Shown in pieces: positions 12,536-24,527 of a DNA stretch of 64,000 bases. Under the pieces are notes generated by a model that searched no databases, was not told the DNA's origin, and saw only the letters and a program-made list of their open reading frames with translations. This DNA is from Falciphora oryzae (Eukaryota > Ascomycota > Sordariomycetes > Magnaporthales > Magnaporthaceae), in NCBI GenBank assembly GCA_000733355.1, contig JNVV01000019.1, positions 1-64,000 of the forward strand, in the 5' to 3' direction. The stretch's first letter is position 1. Each line of letters opens with the position of its first letter. The position numbers were made by a program, and so were the translations under genes.

Positions 12536-15319
12536 TCATGTCTTGATGGTCTGCGCTCGCGTTTGCCCGACAGTCGGGCCGCGGTGCATGGGAGGGATTG
12601 GCGGCAGCGCACACGTCGGCGGAGGCAGCGGCGGGGGACCGTCCGCCAGCTGCGGCATGCTGTGCCTGTTCAGTAGCGTCTTGGTGTCCGATGCGGCCCG
12701 CAAGTGTTGCGTCGACGTCGAGGCCCGGGGTACCGCCACCGCGGCGTGTTCCGATGGTGGCTCCTTCTGGGGCGGCAAGGGCTTGAGTGGCGGCGAGTCC
12801 TTGGGCGGAGGTACTGGGGCGGCCCTCCAGTCTACTGCATCAACATCTGCCGAGAGACGAGCATCGGTGTTGGGCTCAGGCTGGCGCATCATGCTCACAC
12901 GCCTCGAGACGTCCAAGGGCTGCGGGGTCCGTGACTGCTCCCACATGTCCGTGCCTGATACGACACGTGATGCACGCAGCCTCGGCCTGTCTGCTGGCCT
13001 GTCTGCCGGCTTCTCTGGCGTCTTGGTGGCGAGGGCAACGTGTTGCGGTATATGCGACTTGCGTGACCCTGTGGCGGCAGTCGCCTGTTGTCGGAGGGCA
13101 ACGTCGGATGCCCTTGCCCGCAGGCCTTGCGTGCTCATGCTTCTTCGCGGAGAATCAGCACGCATCGCCGGCTGCATGCTGGCGCGTCGGCTGCTCAAGC
13201 CTGTCTTCGCGGGCACCGCTGGCGGGATTCGTGCTTCGGCGGCTTGTTGACCCCACCCTTGGGCCATGCGAGGGGAGAGGGGAGCCTTCAGATTGTGAAC
13301 CCGCTCGGCCTCCTCGAGCCGGCTCCTAAACCCTTGGTAATGAAATCGGGGCGATATTGGCGATGGCTGGTCGGCCACGACTGAAAGCGGTCTCGAGAAT
13401 GCGCCGAGAGACGGGGGAGGGGGCCTCCTGGGGAAAGGTCTCGGTGGCGGGGCCAGTGCCGTCTTGGGCGGAGGCGGCGGGGCCTCTTCTGTAGGGCCCG
13501 GGCTCTTCATTACCGAAAAGCGCTTGCCGACCGAATGTGGAACACTAAAGTTGGGCGTGGTGAGCGGCCGAGATTCGCTCGGGTGGGCCGCATCGGGCTG
13601 ACAGTCGGATAGTGGGCGAGGTGTCCTGGAGGTGATCTTCATGTTGCTCATGTTGCTCATCGTACGCATCGACATCCTCCGGTCCAGAATGGACTTCGCA
13701 TTTGGCCTGAGCTGCGCGTCGTGCACGAGCATCTCCGGGCGAGGGTTGCACGGAGGTTCGTCGAAGTGGCTCGAGAAGCTGTCACGTGTTGGAGAGCAGG
13801 AGGGCGACGACGAGCCTTCCGATGTCACAACGGTCCGTTGGTCCGACGAGACATAGGAAAGGCGATGAGACCCCTCTCTCAGGTTGTCGAGCTGCTGGCC
13901 ATCGTGCGAGGCGAAGCTGTTCGTGGTGGACACGTCGTCGAACGACTGGTCGTGTGCCCCGTCCAGCTCGTGTGAATCGAGCAGGATGCCAGGCGTGTCT
14001 GGGGTTGCGGGAGTGGCAGGTATGGTGGAGATGGTGGCCGGAGCTTCATGGCCCCATGCGAGTTGCTCAGGCACGATGACGCGGGAGAAGCGCTCCGGGT
14101 CCCTGACGACCAGGGTCCGCTGGCTGGGCTGCCCACGCAGCTGGAGCACATTATCGTCAGCCTTGGGCTTGCCAGTCTCTGACAGCTTCTTCTTGCCGCC
14201 CAGGTGCTCGATCTCGCGGCGGAGCGTTGCTATCCACTGGTCCATGTCCTCGGCGCCCTCGAAAACCATCAGGAAGGCGGAGGCGTGCCTCTTCTCGGGG
14301 CCGCGGAAGGGCAGGCGCGAAAGCAGAGACCTGGAGTCAGCAGTCGAGGTCCCGTCTGGCTCCATGGCCGCCGACACCTGCACGACCCAGTGCCTCCCTG
14401 GAATGAGATCGCTGGCGAAGGCGGCAGAGTCCTTGCTCAGCTGCAGGATCTTTTCAGGGAGCCGGTCGAACGAGCCCTCGCCGGCATACTGCAGCAGATA
14501 GCCCGAGGTTACCAAAACGTAAATCTTGGTGGTCCAGTCCGACCTGAACGACGCCAAGCTCGACGTGTTGCGCCGGTGCTTCCACTTGGCCTTGTCACTC
14601 GCCATGTCCGACAAGGCCTCGGCCTCGGGCATCGGCGGTGGGGCCTGGCCGCCGCGGCTGCCGTGCAGACGCAGGATGGTCTCGGCGGAGACGGTACATG
14701 CGGGCAGTTCAATATGCCGAATGGCCTGGGGGTAAGCCTGGAAGAGCGGCGGGGGGTCCCAGGTGGCCAAGGAGCCGCGACCGGGCTTTGGTGTCGGTAT
14801 GCTGGAGCCCCTAGGCTTGGCACTGGTGGGGGCCCTGGCCGACCTGGGTGCGGGAGCGGGCGTCGAGCTGCGCGAGCCGGACGCATCCGACGGCGGAGTC
14901 TGTTGCCGTTGCCGGCGTTGCTGCTGCTGTTGTTGGTGGGAAGAGTCGGCACGGGACCAGTGGCTGATCTCGGCCAGGGAGGCGCGGATGCCTGCGGACC
15001 TGGGCAGTGACAAGTCCCGCGACGACGAAGAGGAGGGGGTGGTAAGCGGCGGCGATGTTGCTGCTGTTGCTATCGATGTGGTGGAACCGGCGGCGCCAGC
15101 GGAACTCGCCAAGTCGACGGAGCTCTTCTGCCTCCCAAAGATGTTGATGAGGCCGAGCCTCGATTCGCGACGGCGCATTCTGGCCGACTCTGCCCTCAGC
15201 GGGACTCGGTTCTCGTGCTCGCGGGCAATGTCCAGGTCGGGCGGGCGTGGTCTCCGGGAATGGAGGGAACCGTTTTGAAGAGGGACAAGGGCGGGAGCGG
15301 CAAGACTGGGTTCAGCCAT
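12536..15319 (-). CDS. large PH-domain protein, function unknown
   Basis: Single uninterrupted frame of 927 aa from an ATG at 15319. The first 200 residues are low complexity (Ser, Pro, Arg, a Gln6 run). Residues about 205-375 look like a pleckstrin-homology domain: IRHIELPACTVSAETILRLH leads into WTTKIYVLVTSGYLLQYAGEG, then HWVVQVSAAME, FLMVFEGAEDMDQWIATLR and a final amphipathic helix with the invariant Trp. The rest is disordered and Pro/Ser/Arg-rich, with several RRXS sites and poly-Pro stretches (EEAPPPPPKTALAPPPRPFP). The architecture suggests a lipid- or cortex-binding scaffold under phospho-control; this is inference. The family is widespread in ascomycetes as an uncharacterised PH-domain protein. 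It is in the same orientation as eIF3g but 1.2 kb away, so no shared transcription is implied. Confidence 0.9.
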   Translation of the reverse strand: MAEPSLAAPALVPLQNGSLHSRRPRPPDLDIAREHENRVPLRAESARMRRRESRLGLINIFGRQKSSVDLASSAGAAGSTTSIATAATSPPLTTPSSSSSRDLSLPRSAGIRASLAEISHWSRADSSHQQQQQQRRQRQQTPPSDASGSRSSTPAPAPRSARAPTSAKPRGSSIPTPKPGRGSLATWDPPPLFQAYPQAIRHIELPACTVSAETILRLHGSRGGQAPPPMPEAEALSDMASDKAKWKHRRNTSSLASFRSDWTTKIYVLVTSGYLLQYAGEGSFDRLPEKILQLSKDSAAFASDLIPGRHWVVQVSAAMEPDGTSTADSRSLLSRLPFRGPEKRHASAFLMVFEGAEDMDQWIATLRREIEHLGGKKKLSETGKPKADDNVLQLRGQPSQRTLVVRDPERFSRVIVPEQLAWGHEAPATISTIPATPATPDTPGILLDSHELDGAHDQSFDDVSTTNSFASHDGQQLDNLREGSHRLSYVSSDQRTVVTSEGSSSPSCSPTRDSFSSHFDEPPCNPRPEMLVHDAQLRPNAKSILDRRMSMRTMSNMSNMKITSRTPRPLSDCQPDAAHPSESRPLTTPNFSVPHSVGKRFSVMKSPGPTEEAPPPPPKTALAPPPRPFPRRPPPPSLGAFSRPLSVVADQPSPISPRFHYQGFRSRLEEAERVHNLKAPLSPRMAQGWGQQAAEARIPPAVPAKTGLSSRRASMQPAMRADSPRRSMSTQGLRARASDVALRQQATAATGSRKSHIPQHVALATKTPEKPADRPADRPRLRASRVVSGTDMWEQSRTPQPLDVSRRVSMMRQPEPNTDARLSADVDAVDWRAAPVPPPKDSPPLKPLPPQKEPPSEHAAVAVPRASTSTQHLRAASDTKTLLNRHSMPQLADGPPPLPPPTCALPPIPPMHRGPTVGQTRAQTIKT

Positions 15320-18300
15320 GTTTTAAGATGCCCGCGGGCGGGTGAGGGATGGCCTGCTTGGCCCCGGCGCAGCGCGTCACACCAGGAGCACAAGAGGCGC
15401 CAGCAGGGAAGAGCACCGGGCAGGGGTGGGTTTGGGCCAGGAATTTGGGGCGAGTCGGGGGGGCACCAAGGCATGCGTCAAAAAAACGTGGCTTGGGGTA
15501 TCAACGACCCCATCCGTCGGCCGATTCAGGTGCGATCTTCTGTTCGCAGAGCGCGGACTGCCGAGTGGGAGTGGGTGCGAAGCGCTGGGGAGCTGGCTGG
15601 GGAGGAGCGCAAGGATGATGATGATGATATGGTGGTGGTGGTGCTGAGGAGGACGGTACCGAGGACAAAGGGCAGGAATGTCGTGGCGGTCCCTTCCGCG
15701 GCAGGCTGTGTGCTCGGCCACAGGATCCAATGCCGGAGCTCTCACCCTCCAGAGGTGTGAAAATGCCAAAACGACGGTTGGGAGCGATCAGGGCGGCGTG
15801 TCCTGGGTGTTGTGCCTGTTGTGCCTGTTGTGCTGGCGCTGCCGGCCTCGAAAGCACCCAATGAGACGAAAGAAAATGGAAGCGGGAGAGGCGCCGCACC
15901 AGGGCAAGGAGACGCGAGTAACGAACGACAAAAGCGGCAGCCGTCAGGCCGCACAGCGAGCGAGTAAACACACACCACACCACCTCTTTACATTCCAGGC
16001 CGCAGACAGAACCCACCCTGCGTCGATAGGGTATGATTGAGATGGCGGTTGCAGAGAACCTTTGGCTCTCAGCAGACCAACCAAGAAGCGGAAAGGGGTG
16101 GGAAATAAGGCCGAGAAACAAAAAAGACGAGGCAATCGCCAGAGGCGGGAGGGGGCAGGGGCAAGGCGGCTGGGTGATATAGGTAGAGAGGCCAGGAGCT
16201 TTAGCACGTTGCGGCTAGCACGTCCGTCTGCCCCTCTTCTTTCTTTTTTTGCCCTCTCGATCGCTTTTGTTCGTTTCGTTTATTTACTGGTTTATTTACT
16301 TTTTTTTTTTTTTCTTTCTCGCAAACATTAGCTAGCCGCTGCCGTAGCACAGCGTGGGCTGGCCGAGGCGCCCAACGGTAGGACCTTGGGGTCGAGTCCG
16401 CGCCGCTATGTCCTCTTCTCTGCCGTCCACATTTGATCACCATAACAATAATGCGACCAGACCACTTGCATGCAGCCAATCTTCGGCTTGTCCTGTCCAG
16501 TCCCAGCCGGGATGAGCTGGGCCAAACAAACACAGGCACCAGATGGGGCTCAGAACGTCAGTCTCCCATTTTGGGCCAATCCAGTGCCGTCCCGCCCTCC
16601 CCACCGTCCGCAGAGCAACGGAAACAGAAGGAAAGCGGTCCCGCCCAAAAACCTGGGCCATTCCAGACAGGGTCGTGATGGGGCCATCATCTGGGGAGCG
16701 CAGGGGGTGCCTGCAGCGCCTGTGCCTGTGCATTGAGGAAGTGCTGCGTAAGTGCTCGGTAAACATGCCGTCTTTTCTTATTCTTATTTGACTTTTTTTG
16801 CTTTTATTCTTTTCCTTTTTTTGGAGCTTGCTTTTTGAGAGGTTTTTTTTTTTTTTTCTTCTCGTGTTGCCAGTGCGTCGCCCAGGTGGATCGAGCCGCG
16901 CAGCCTTGGTTGGAAATGCGCGCCCGTCCGTTCCAAGTGCGCAAGACGGATCCAGTCCACCTTGCACGCTTGCGTGCGCGCTGTCGATAGTCCTGTGTTA
17001 GTTGCGGAATCCCGACGGCCTCGGCTGGAAAAGGGGGAAATAAAGGCCAGCGTGAAGAAAAATTCAAAAAGAAAATTTTTACACGGGCTGTCGCACCGTG
17101 ACCCCTGCCGTTCATCACTTGATCCATCACAGCACAGTGACATACATTGATCGCTCCAGGGGCCCTCCCCCGAGCCCCCTGCTGAAGGCTTGGCCTCCAC
17201 CCCAGTCACGCCAGGGAAGTCGCCGAAAACAGCCGTCATCGTCCTCGTCGAGGGGAAGAAGGCTGGCACGCTGGCGATAGGCGGCAAGGCATTCATTCAG
17301 AGTGGCTTGGGGAGATTTCTTTGTGCTTTTAATAGAAACGATCAACAATAGCACTAGCAGCTTTCCCGCGGAGGAAAAACCCGCCCCTTTGCTCGGTGAA
17401 TGGCCTTTGATCACCGGCCAGCCGCCAGAGGCTTTCCCGTGCTTCCAATGTTCCGCTCCAAATGCCCGCGACTTTCCATTCCCACGCTATTTTTGTTTTG
17501 CTTTTCTCTCCTGCCCCGCCGTGACTCGCCCCGATTTCTTTGCTTCTTTTGGTCGCAGCATGTCACCGTAACAGATGGGGCCGCGGACCACAGACAGCGC
17601 CACCAACTCAGTAATCCGCCACGAGCGATGGATGGAATGGAGTCAGCCTCTATGCGCGATGGTGCCTGAGCCAGAGCGGCGGGAGTGCAGGAATGGTTGG
17701 TTCCAAAAAGAAGAAAAGAAGAAAAAAAAAAACACACGAGAAAATCTGCAGGGGCCCGCCAACTCTTTTCCTCCTGCCGCGCTAGGGCAGCTCTGGGTTC
17801 GAGCATCCGTTCACAGGCCTGTCTTTCGCAGGGGTAGCGATATATGAGGAATGGCCGCGTGCATGCCGTTCACGGTAATTCGGCGGTCGCCGCCCAAAAC
17901 TCCCAGATGTTCAGGGGGGCATCAGATTGCTGCAGGGCGGCCAGGCGGGATACCCTTGGATTATTTTTTAGAGGGGGAGGACCGTGTCCCGACCATGACC
18001 GGAATAGGCAATGGAGCAAGGCCTGGCAGTCGAGGCTAGCCGGGCGCAAACCCGAGAAGAGCCACTCGCCGGGGAATAAACCCGGCACGTAAGCGGAAAC
18101 GACAAAGACACATCCCAGGTTTTGGGTCGAGGGGCTCAGGTGTGTCTCTCTCACCCTCTGGGGTCAGGGCTGTCAACGAGCGTGGCCAAATGAGCGGTGC
18201 ACCCCTCTATATCCTTGAACCTGCAGCATGCGTTTGATTCGGACGAAAAACCTTGTTGGCCAACATGAGGGGAGATGGATTGGACCGGCGAACTGGTGGT

Positions 18301-21095
18301 GTCGATGTGGCCAGACGCAAATGAGCCTCGGACCTTTGGTCGGCGGCTGGCATGTGCCCCTGGTCTCCAGGTATCCCGACACTTGCTCAAGGCCAGGCCA
18401 GCGACTACGGAGGGGAAACGCCCAGAAAAAAACCGCTGTCAGCACACAGGAGGCTGGCCCTCAAACCCGACGCTCTGCGGGTATCCGTGGACCAACGCGT
18501 ACCGTACCGTATGCAGGCAGGTAATGTAGGTCGCCGCAATCCCGCGAAGTTATCTGGTCTGAAANNNNNNNNNNNNNNNNNNNNNNNNNNNNNNNNNNNN
18601 NNNNNNNNNNNNNNNNNNNNNNNNNNNNNNNNNNNNNNNNNNNNNNNNNNNNNNNNNNNNNNNNNNNNNNNNNNNNNNNNNNNNNNNNNNNNNNNNNNNN
18701 NNNNNNNNNNNNNNNNNNNNNNNNNNNNNNNNNNNNNNNNNNNNNNNNNNNNNNNNNNNNNNNNNNNNNNNNNNNNNNNNNNNNNNNNNNNNNNNNNNNN
18801 NNNNNNNNNNNNNNNNNNNNNNNNNNNNNNNNNNNNNNNNNNNNNNNNNNNNNNNNNNNNNNNNNNNNNNNNNNNNNNNNNNNNNNNNNNNNNNNNNNNN
18901 NNNNNNNNNCTTCCGGGCGATGCCGCCTCGCAGATCATCCGTCCCAGGGTCGGAACTTTGAGCCACTTCAGCTCCCTCACCCAAAATTCCACTTGATCAG
19001 CGCTTCCGTTCCCTGCTGTCTCGGGAGTCGTCCCCGGGTTTCTTTGCTTCGCCAACCTCCCGCACGCCCATGAACTGAGTTTGCCAGCTTCAACCCATCA
19101 GCCCAACACAGACACGAACATGTACTAGAAGCCTTGACGACTTACCCGCTGGGCACACGCCGCCACACCTGCCCATTTACATGAGGATTTGAGAGGCTGG
19201 GCGCCCACGCCGAGGCGTTTTGTCAATCGTGTCGTGGCGATCCGTCCACCCCGCCCCCTCCTGCACTCCCAGGGCACAGACTGTTGGCCGGTGTAGCAGG
19301 CGTCCGTAGAGCGTCGACGCCAACGAAACCTTTTGCCCTTCTGTCACGTTTCGTCGAGCCAGCCTCCCGTTGGCCTGAGAGAGCGTCGGCAGGATGCAGG
19401 CCAGCCACCCCAGGCCGAGTGCAAAAAAAAAAAAAAAAAAGCTCAACAAAGCACAGACCGTGAACCGACCAGATCAGCAAGGTATCGATATCGCCGCCAT
19501 CCAAGGTTGATAGCAGACAGGGGCTAGCTGATGTATGCTTCCGCACTGCCCACGCACGTCTCTCAGCTTGCGTCCAAAGGTTGCTGGGTGTGTGGGCATT
19601 CCTTTCGTGTCACACCATTACTCCCGGAGTCGAGTTATTGAGTTCCTAGGAATAACTAGGCTACGATTAGAGATCAAGCAAAAAGAAAGAAAAAAAAAAA
19701 AAAGGGTTCATATCTATGTTCTAGTGGCGCAGAGACACATCGTGGGGGTTCCCCAGACTCTTGCTTTGTTTGTTTTACCTCGCCCTCTGGTCCAGGGGCT
19801 TGGCGATCCACGAGCAGCGTGAGGGACCAACCGCCGTTGCAGGTTTCGCGCCGGCCTACAGATGCAGCCTCTGAGTGGCGTGGCGAGAACCCCATCTCTG
19901 CGGGCTTTCCCCGTTCCTGCAGTAGCAGCAGCCCCCGAGGCGGCTCTTTTGTTTCCATTCCAGCTAAGCCAAAGAGGCTTGCTGGCTAGCTGCGGTTCGA
20001 ATTCTAGATAGTGCCGGAACCGCCGCCGTGGCACCACACGTTTGTCTACAGGTCTGTTCGACGAGCTACTGCGCAAAGTGCGCCTCCCCGCCTACACTAC
20101 TGTACGAAGACCCCGTCCGAGCCAGCGGCTCCGAAACGGGGCGGCACTTTGTGTTGCGTAAGTAGCGGGTGTCTCGACCATCGATCCGCGCCACCAGACC
20201 TGCGTCCGGGCCATTGTCGGACCACCACTTTCTGGAATGCGGCTAGCACCCACACACCCGAGCCCAGGCCGGGCGAGCGGACGGCCGCGTGTAGAGATGT
20301 AACGCCGTTAAAGGTGGCTTTTGCGATGCCGCGCTTTTCCTAAGGTGCGTGCGCAAGCGTAGGATCTACATGCTTTTGAGGCAAGAGGGATTTTACTGCT
20401 TGTTGGTAAGCACCTCGGTAGATGTGCAACGAGAGTCGGGCGTTTTTCTTGTTTACCCCTGTTGCTGCTGCTGCTCCTGCCATGCAAGTCCCTGTCCTGA
20501 GAATCAGCCCGTCCACCATATCAGCTCGGCCGTGCCACAGCGACGTTTCCGTTCTGTGTAGCCGTCCATCCCATCAGATTCTCGCCGAGGCGGGCTGATC
20601 CCAGATGCTTCCCGTTGATCACGCTCTTCCCAAGAGCTCGTATTCTCGAAGCCGTACGACTAGACAGCACTGGATGCTTCTGGGCCGGCCGGCGGGGTAT
20701 CAGGTCGGACTCCAGCGGAAAAATCAGAATTGCCGGGGTAGCAAATATTGATTGCCCTGTGATCGACATAACTGAGGCGGAGTACAACCGGCAAGGGTTT
20801 TGTGGATAAACAAGACGCGGACTCGGCAGTATTTCGTCGCGAACGGGCCCGGGATACCGAGTTTGTGAACCACCTGTTGGGTGGTGCGGGCTGAGCTGGG
20901 CCAGGTGACACGGGAGCTGCCCCCTTGACTGGCGGGTGTCTTTGGGGGTGCTGGGTGGTTGGTCTAGACGCGAGCAGAGTCTTGAGCGTCCATCTCCCCT
21001 CCGCTGCTGGGGGCTAAGCACGGGCCATGAATGAAGTCATCAGCTCCGTCATTGTGCTGCGGCTTCGTTTGGAGAGTGGGGCGTCCCCCGAACTC
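15320..21095. other. 5.8 kb without supportable genes
   Basis: Contains a GATGAT/GGTGGT microsatellite near 15616-15644, homopolymer runs (16300-16313, 16843-16857, 17722-17732, 19423-19440, 19691-19703) and an N gap at 18565-18909. Open frames of 60-210 codons exist on both strands, as expected in GC-rich DNA, but none shows a recognisable domain or a convincing splice pattern. The part nearest 15320 is the PH-protein promoter. Confidence 0.55.
18565..18909. other. assembly gap, 345 N
   Basis: Run of 345 N. The flanks are unique sequence with no half gene pointing into the gap. A gene lost in the gap cannot be excluded, but it would have to be very short. Confidence 0.99.
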
Positions 21096-21284
21096 CCCAG
21101 CACGGTGCCTAAATAAAAGTCTGCGGTTCTAACAACGCTGTAGTTGGAACCTCTATTCTAATTTTCCCTATTTGCTTTCCTATGTCCCTTTCCTTTTCCT
21201 CTGTCCTTTCCTTTTTCCGAACCGGTAGGGTGGTGCCAGGTGCCAGGTGCCAGGTGCCGATAATATTTTAGAGACCGTGCCCAG
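21096..21284. mobile_element. miniature inverted-repeat element, 179 bp, 5-bp target duplication
   Basis: The element runs 21101-21279. It starts CACGGTGCCTAAAT and ends TATTTTAGAGACCGTG, imperfect inverted ends of about 15 bp, flanked on both sides by CCCAG (21096-21100 and 21280-21284). The right 55 bp carry tandem GGTGCCA heptamers (21231-21257) and the block GATAATATTTTAG. The same right end, in both orientations, forms the two ends of the element at 39445-39700. There is no coding capacity, so it would be non-autonomous. Confidence 0.65.
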
Positions 21285-22465
21285 GTCCCCACCGTTTATG
21301 CCACCAGACCACCTGAATCTTTCACCCATTGATGTTTGATGCCTCAGCTTTTGCCCGCATCCGGGTCCATTCCACCCAAAGCAGCGGCAAAACGTAAGTG
21401 CCAACCAACGCACTTGGCCACTTAGTCAAAGGAAAAGACAGGGCGCATCAGCTGGTCGTTGGTCGCGCCACTCTCGTCCGGGACAGTTGGGTGTTTGTGC
21501 TGCTATTCGCTGGGCCGATCATGCCACCAGACCGACCTGTTCATCTCCACCTGATTCCGCAAACGACAAACGCACCTCAGCCTGTGAAATCGGACATCTG
21601 GATTCCGGCATGATCCAGCAGGCCGGACGCATTCGTGCATCCCTTTGCTCATCTTGGCGTGCTTGCTCTCCACCTTTTACGTGCTTCCTGTCTTGAATTC
21701 TCGGTTCCATCACAGTGCCTCACGCCCAATACACAGAGTTCCCCCTTTCTGCCCGTCTGTGCCTCTTCGGATCGCCATCTCGATGGGTCGACCTGCCCGC
21801 ACGTGAACACACGCCGGACCCTTGAAGCCCGTCCGCGGCGCTCTGTTGTTCTTGACCTGCTTGACTCACCGTATGTGGCCCGTCGCTCCAAAGTTCACCA
21901 GACGCTCCAACGCGCAGCTTTGCCGCCACCTTCGGCACAGCCAGCCTTCCAACCCCCTCGCTTGCGGCACGCTGCTGGGTGCTTGATTGCCTGTGGCACG
22001 AGCCCGGTGCTGTCAGCTGCTTCACGCCTTCCAACCTGCGACACACTGTGGCATTGAATCGACCCAGACATCTGGCCTTGGCGTGCTGGAATCAATCAAT
22101 AGAAGAAGGAACCATCCTCCAAGCCCGCACGAGCCCGGCCAAGGTAGCACAACAGCTAAAGAACGTGGACTCTCAACAGCCACATACAGAGCAAGCCTTG
22201 GCTTCAAGTGACATCCACACCTTACCCTACCTCACCACCGTACCTCCGTATTCCACCAACGCCATCCACTCGCCTTTTCACTGCAGCTTTTACCCCGACC
22301 TATTCAGACATAGGTTGGTCTGCCCGACACCCTCCCAGGCTCAGTCGAGCCGGCATCTTGGACCCGGGCGGTACCTGATTACTCTTCTTACAAGGAACGA
22401 CAGACCGTCGGGCTGAGGATTCGCACCCGCTTCAAATAGACGCCCAGGCCCATCAGTCACGAGCC
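21285..22465. other. upstream region of the Q-rich coiled-coil gene
   Basis: About 1.2 kb of promoter and leader sequence before the ATG at 22466. I see no separate gene. Confidence 0.5.
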
Positions 22466-23735
22466 ATGTCAACGCCGACCGGCTCCGAAGACGCGCTTCC
22501 GCCGCAGCGCAACACACCATCGCCGTCGTCCCGACAGAGCGGCTCGCTGCAGGCTGCTGCAACTATGAATGCGGGACTTCAGCATGAGTCCTCCAGAGGT
22601 ATATCCGCCCGGAATTTTTGATAGCCTCGATTGGGTGCCTGTGTATCCCCCCCCGTATTACATAGGGAATTATAGGTGCGCTGCCAATGCTGACCAGACC
22701 GAGGCGGCGGCTCTCAAAACACAGTATCTCCGAGCGGCTCCACGCCACGGAGCATGGCCACGCCTCACCATGGCCGACGGCGCTCGTCGGTGCTCATGAA
22801 CCTGCAGATCAATGACCCGACCGTCCCTGGCCCCGGTGAAATGATCACGGACTCGCATAACGGCGCCGGGCACCACTCCGCAAGCCCCCAGCCCATGCCG
22901 GGCTCGCCACGGTCGCCCATGATTCTCGGCCGCGATCCTCTGCGCCAGCACGGCCGCGCTCCGAGCCTCGGCGAGATCCATCAGGAATTCGAGGCCGAGA
23001 CGGAGGGACATGTGGTGAGTAGTGCAGCTAGCCGTTGGAAGGCACAGACTTGAACGAATAAGATGAAAACAGCTGACGGTCCTTCGGGTGGTTGCAGAAT
23101 CGTCTGCTCCTGATCATCTCGCAGCAGCAGCTCCAACTCCAGCAGCTCCAGGCCCAGGTCAACGGCGGCCAGTCGCCTGTCACGGGCGATGAGCCTTCGG
23201 CGAGCCCCGCTGCCGCCGCTAGCTCAGGTCCGTCGTCGGCGTTCCCCGCCCTGACTCCCTCCAGCTCGCTGCCGCGGTCGCCCATCCAGCCGCGCAGCTC
23301 GTTCGACCTGGCGCGCGCGGACCTCCAGCAGCGGCGGTCTAGAACGCCGAGCCGCACCGCGTCGCCCAGGATGCGCTCCACCTCTATCAGCGGCGACAGC
23401 GGAGTCGCCGGCGAATCCCTAGGCCTCGCCGGCCGCGACGAGAGCGCCTTCTACCAGGCCGAGACCCAGATGCTCACCCGGGAGAACCAGATGCTCCGCC
23501 ACCGGATCCGTGACTTGGGTACGTGATTTTGTCTTTTGGTATTTGCGTTGCGCATATGCGTTCCTGTTAACATGGGTCAACGGTTGGAATCACAGAGCGA
23601 CAGCTCACCGAATTGGGGGCTACTAGCCCGACCGCCGCCGTCACCCATGAGCCGTTCCAGCACTCAAATCTCACTCGCTCAACCTCGGTCTCGGGCGAAC
23701 ATGCCCCGGCGACCGCGTCTCAGAAGGCGGAGTGA
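22466..23735 (+). CDS. conserved fungal protein with Gln-rich helix and C-terminal coiled coil
   Basis: Four exons: 22466-22598, 22725-23014, 23098-23518 and 23596-23735, encoding 327 aa. Junctions read HESSR-V-SPSGSTPRSM, ETEGHV-NRLLLIIS and HRIRDL-ERQLTELG, all with canonical GT-AG sites (GTATAT, GTGAGT, GTACGT). The N-terminus is Ser/Pro-rich and disordered. Residues 142-160 form a Gln/Leu-rich amphipathic helix (IISQQQLQLQQLQAQV). A long Ser/Pro linker follows, then a coiled coil at about residues 255-290 (TQMLTRENQMLRHRIRDL). The two helices read as the only structured parts and could mediate oligomerisation. I do not recognise a characterised family. No DNA-binding basic region precedes the coiled coil, so a bZIP factor is unlikely. 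The splice structure and consistent frame make it a real gene. Confidence 0.85.
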
Positions 23736-24527
23736 TTGGTTTCGATTCTGAGTAGCTCAAAGGCCATTCATGGCGTGTATGTTGGTGTGGGAATCATTTC
23801 AGATCGGATTGGCGTTTAGATTCAATTTCGTGCGAAGACGAGGCATGCGGGTCGAACCAACATGGAGCGAGATATGATGCCAACAGTCCCTTGCACTGCA
23901 TTGCTCTGGGCGTTGTCTTTTTAGGGCGTTTTTTTTTTTTTTCGGGACATGATTGAAGGACCGTGGTGCCACTTTTCAGCGCATGGCTGTCATGGGCGTG
24001 TTATAAGGAATAGCTTTTTATTTTTAATTTGCAAGGCATTGTCTCTCTCTGGGCCTTGATCCCTCGCGTCAATCTGGGTTGCATGTGCTTTGTGCAATTA
24101 CTCGATGACATGGGGCTCCATGGACAGCTGTGTCGCAAGTAGAATTTGCGGAATGGCTGTGCGCCTCCTTTATTTAGCTTGTCGTGTGCGGTTTACTTTT
24201 TATAGTCAACGGCATCGAGCGACTAAGATCTAGTATGTTATCCCTATAGTAGTGTGAGAAAGGGAGAGTCGAGAATGGATATCCATCTCCTATTTTTGGC
24301 TTCCGCCAAAGGTATGGCATGGCCCCTGAAACGCCAAGCGGGCTGAAAATCATGTCAAAATTCAAAAAAGTAAACAAAAAAACAAAAGAAATCGTAAGAA
24401 AGCCATTCAAGGCAACATGAAAATAGAACAAAGGGATAAGAGGAACGTAATGTGGGACCGGTCCTGCTTGCTCCCATTTTTTTTTTCTTCCTGTAAAGGC
24501 AAGTGATGCCGGACATGGGCAACTTGC
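23736..24527. other. convergent 3' region
   Basis: About 800 bases between converging genes, AT-richer than the coding DNA, with T runs at 23929-23942 and 24477-24486. No gene seen. Confidence 0.6.

Noticed and set aside
16350..16400. tRNA-like GGCTGGCCGAGGCG with GGGTCGAGTCC downstream
   Set aside because: The A-box-like and B-box-like pieces are only about 34 bases apart, too close for an anticodon arm plus variable loop, and no acceptor stem closes.
19630..19660. AGTTATT...AATAACT hairpin
   Set aside because: A short, isolated inverted repeat without a T tract or a gene end; no function supportable.
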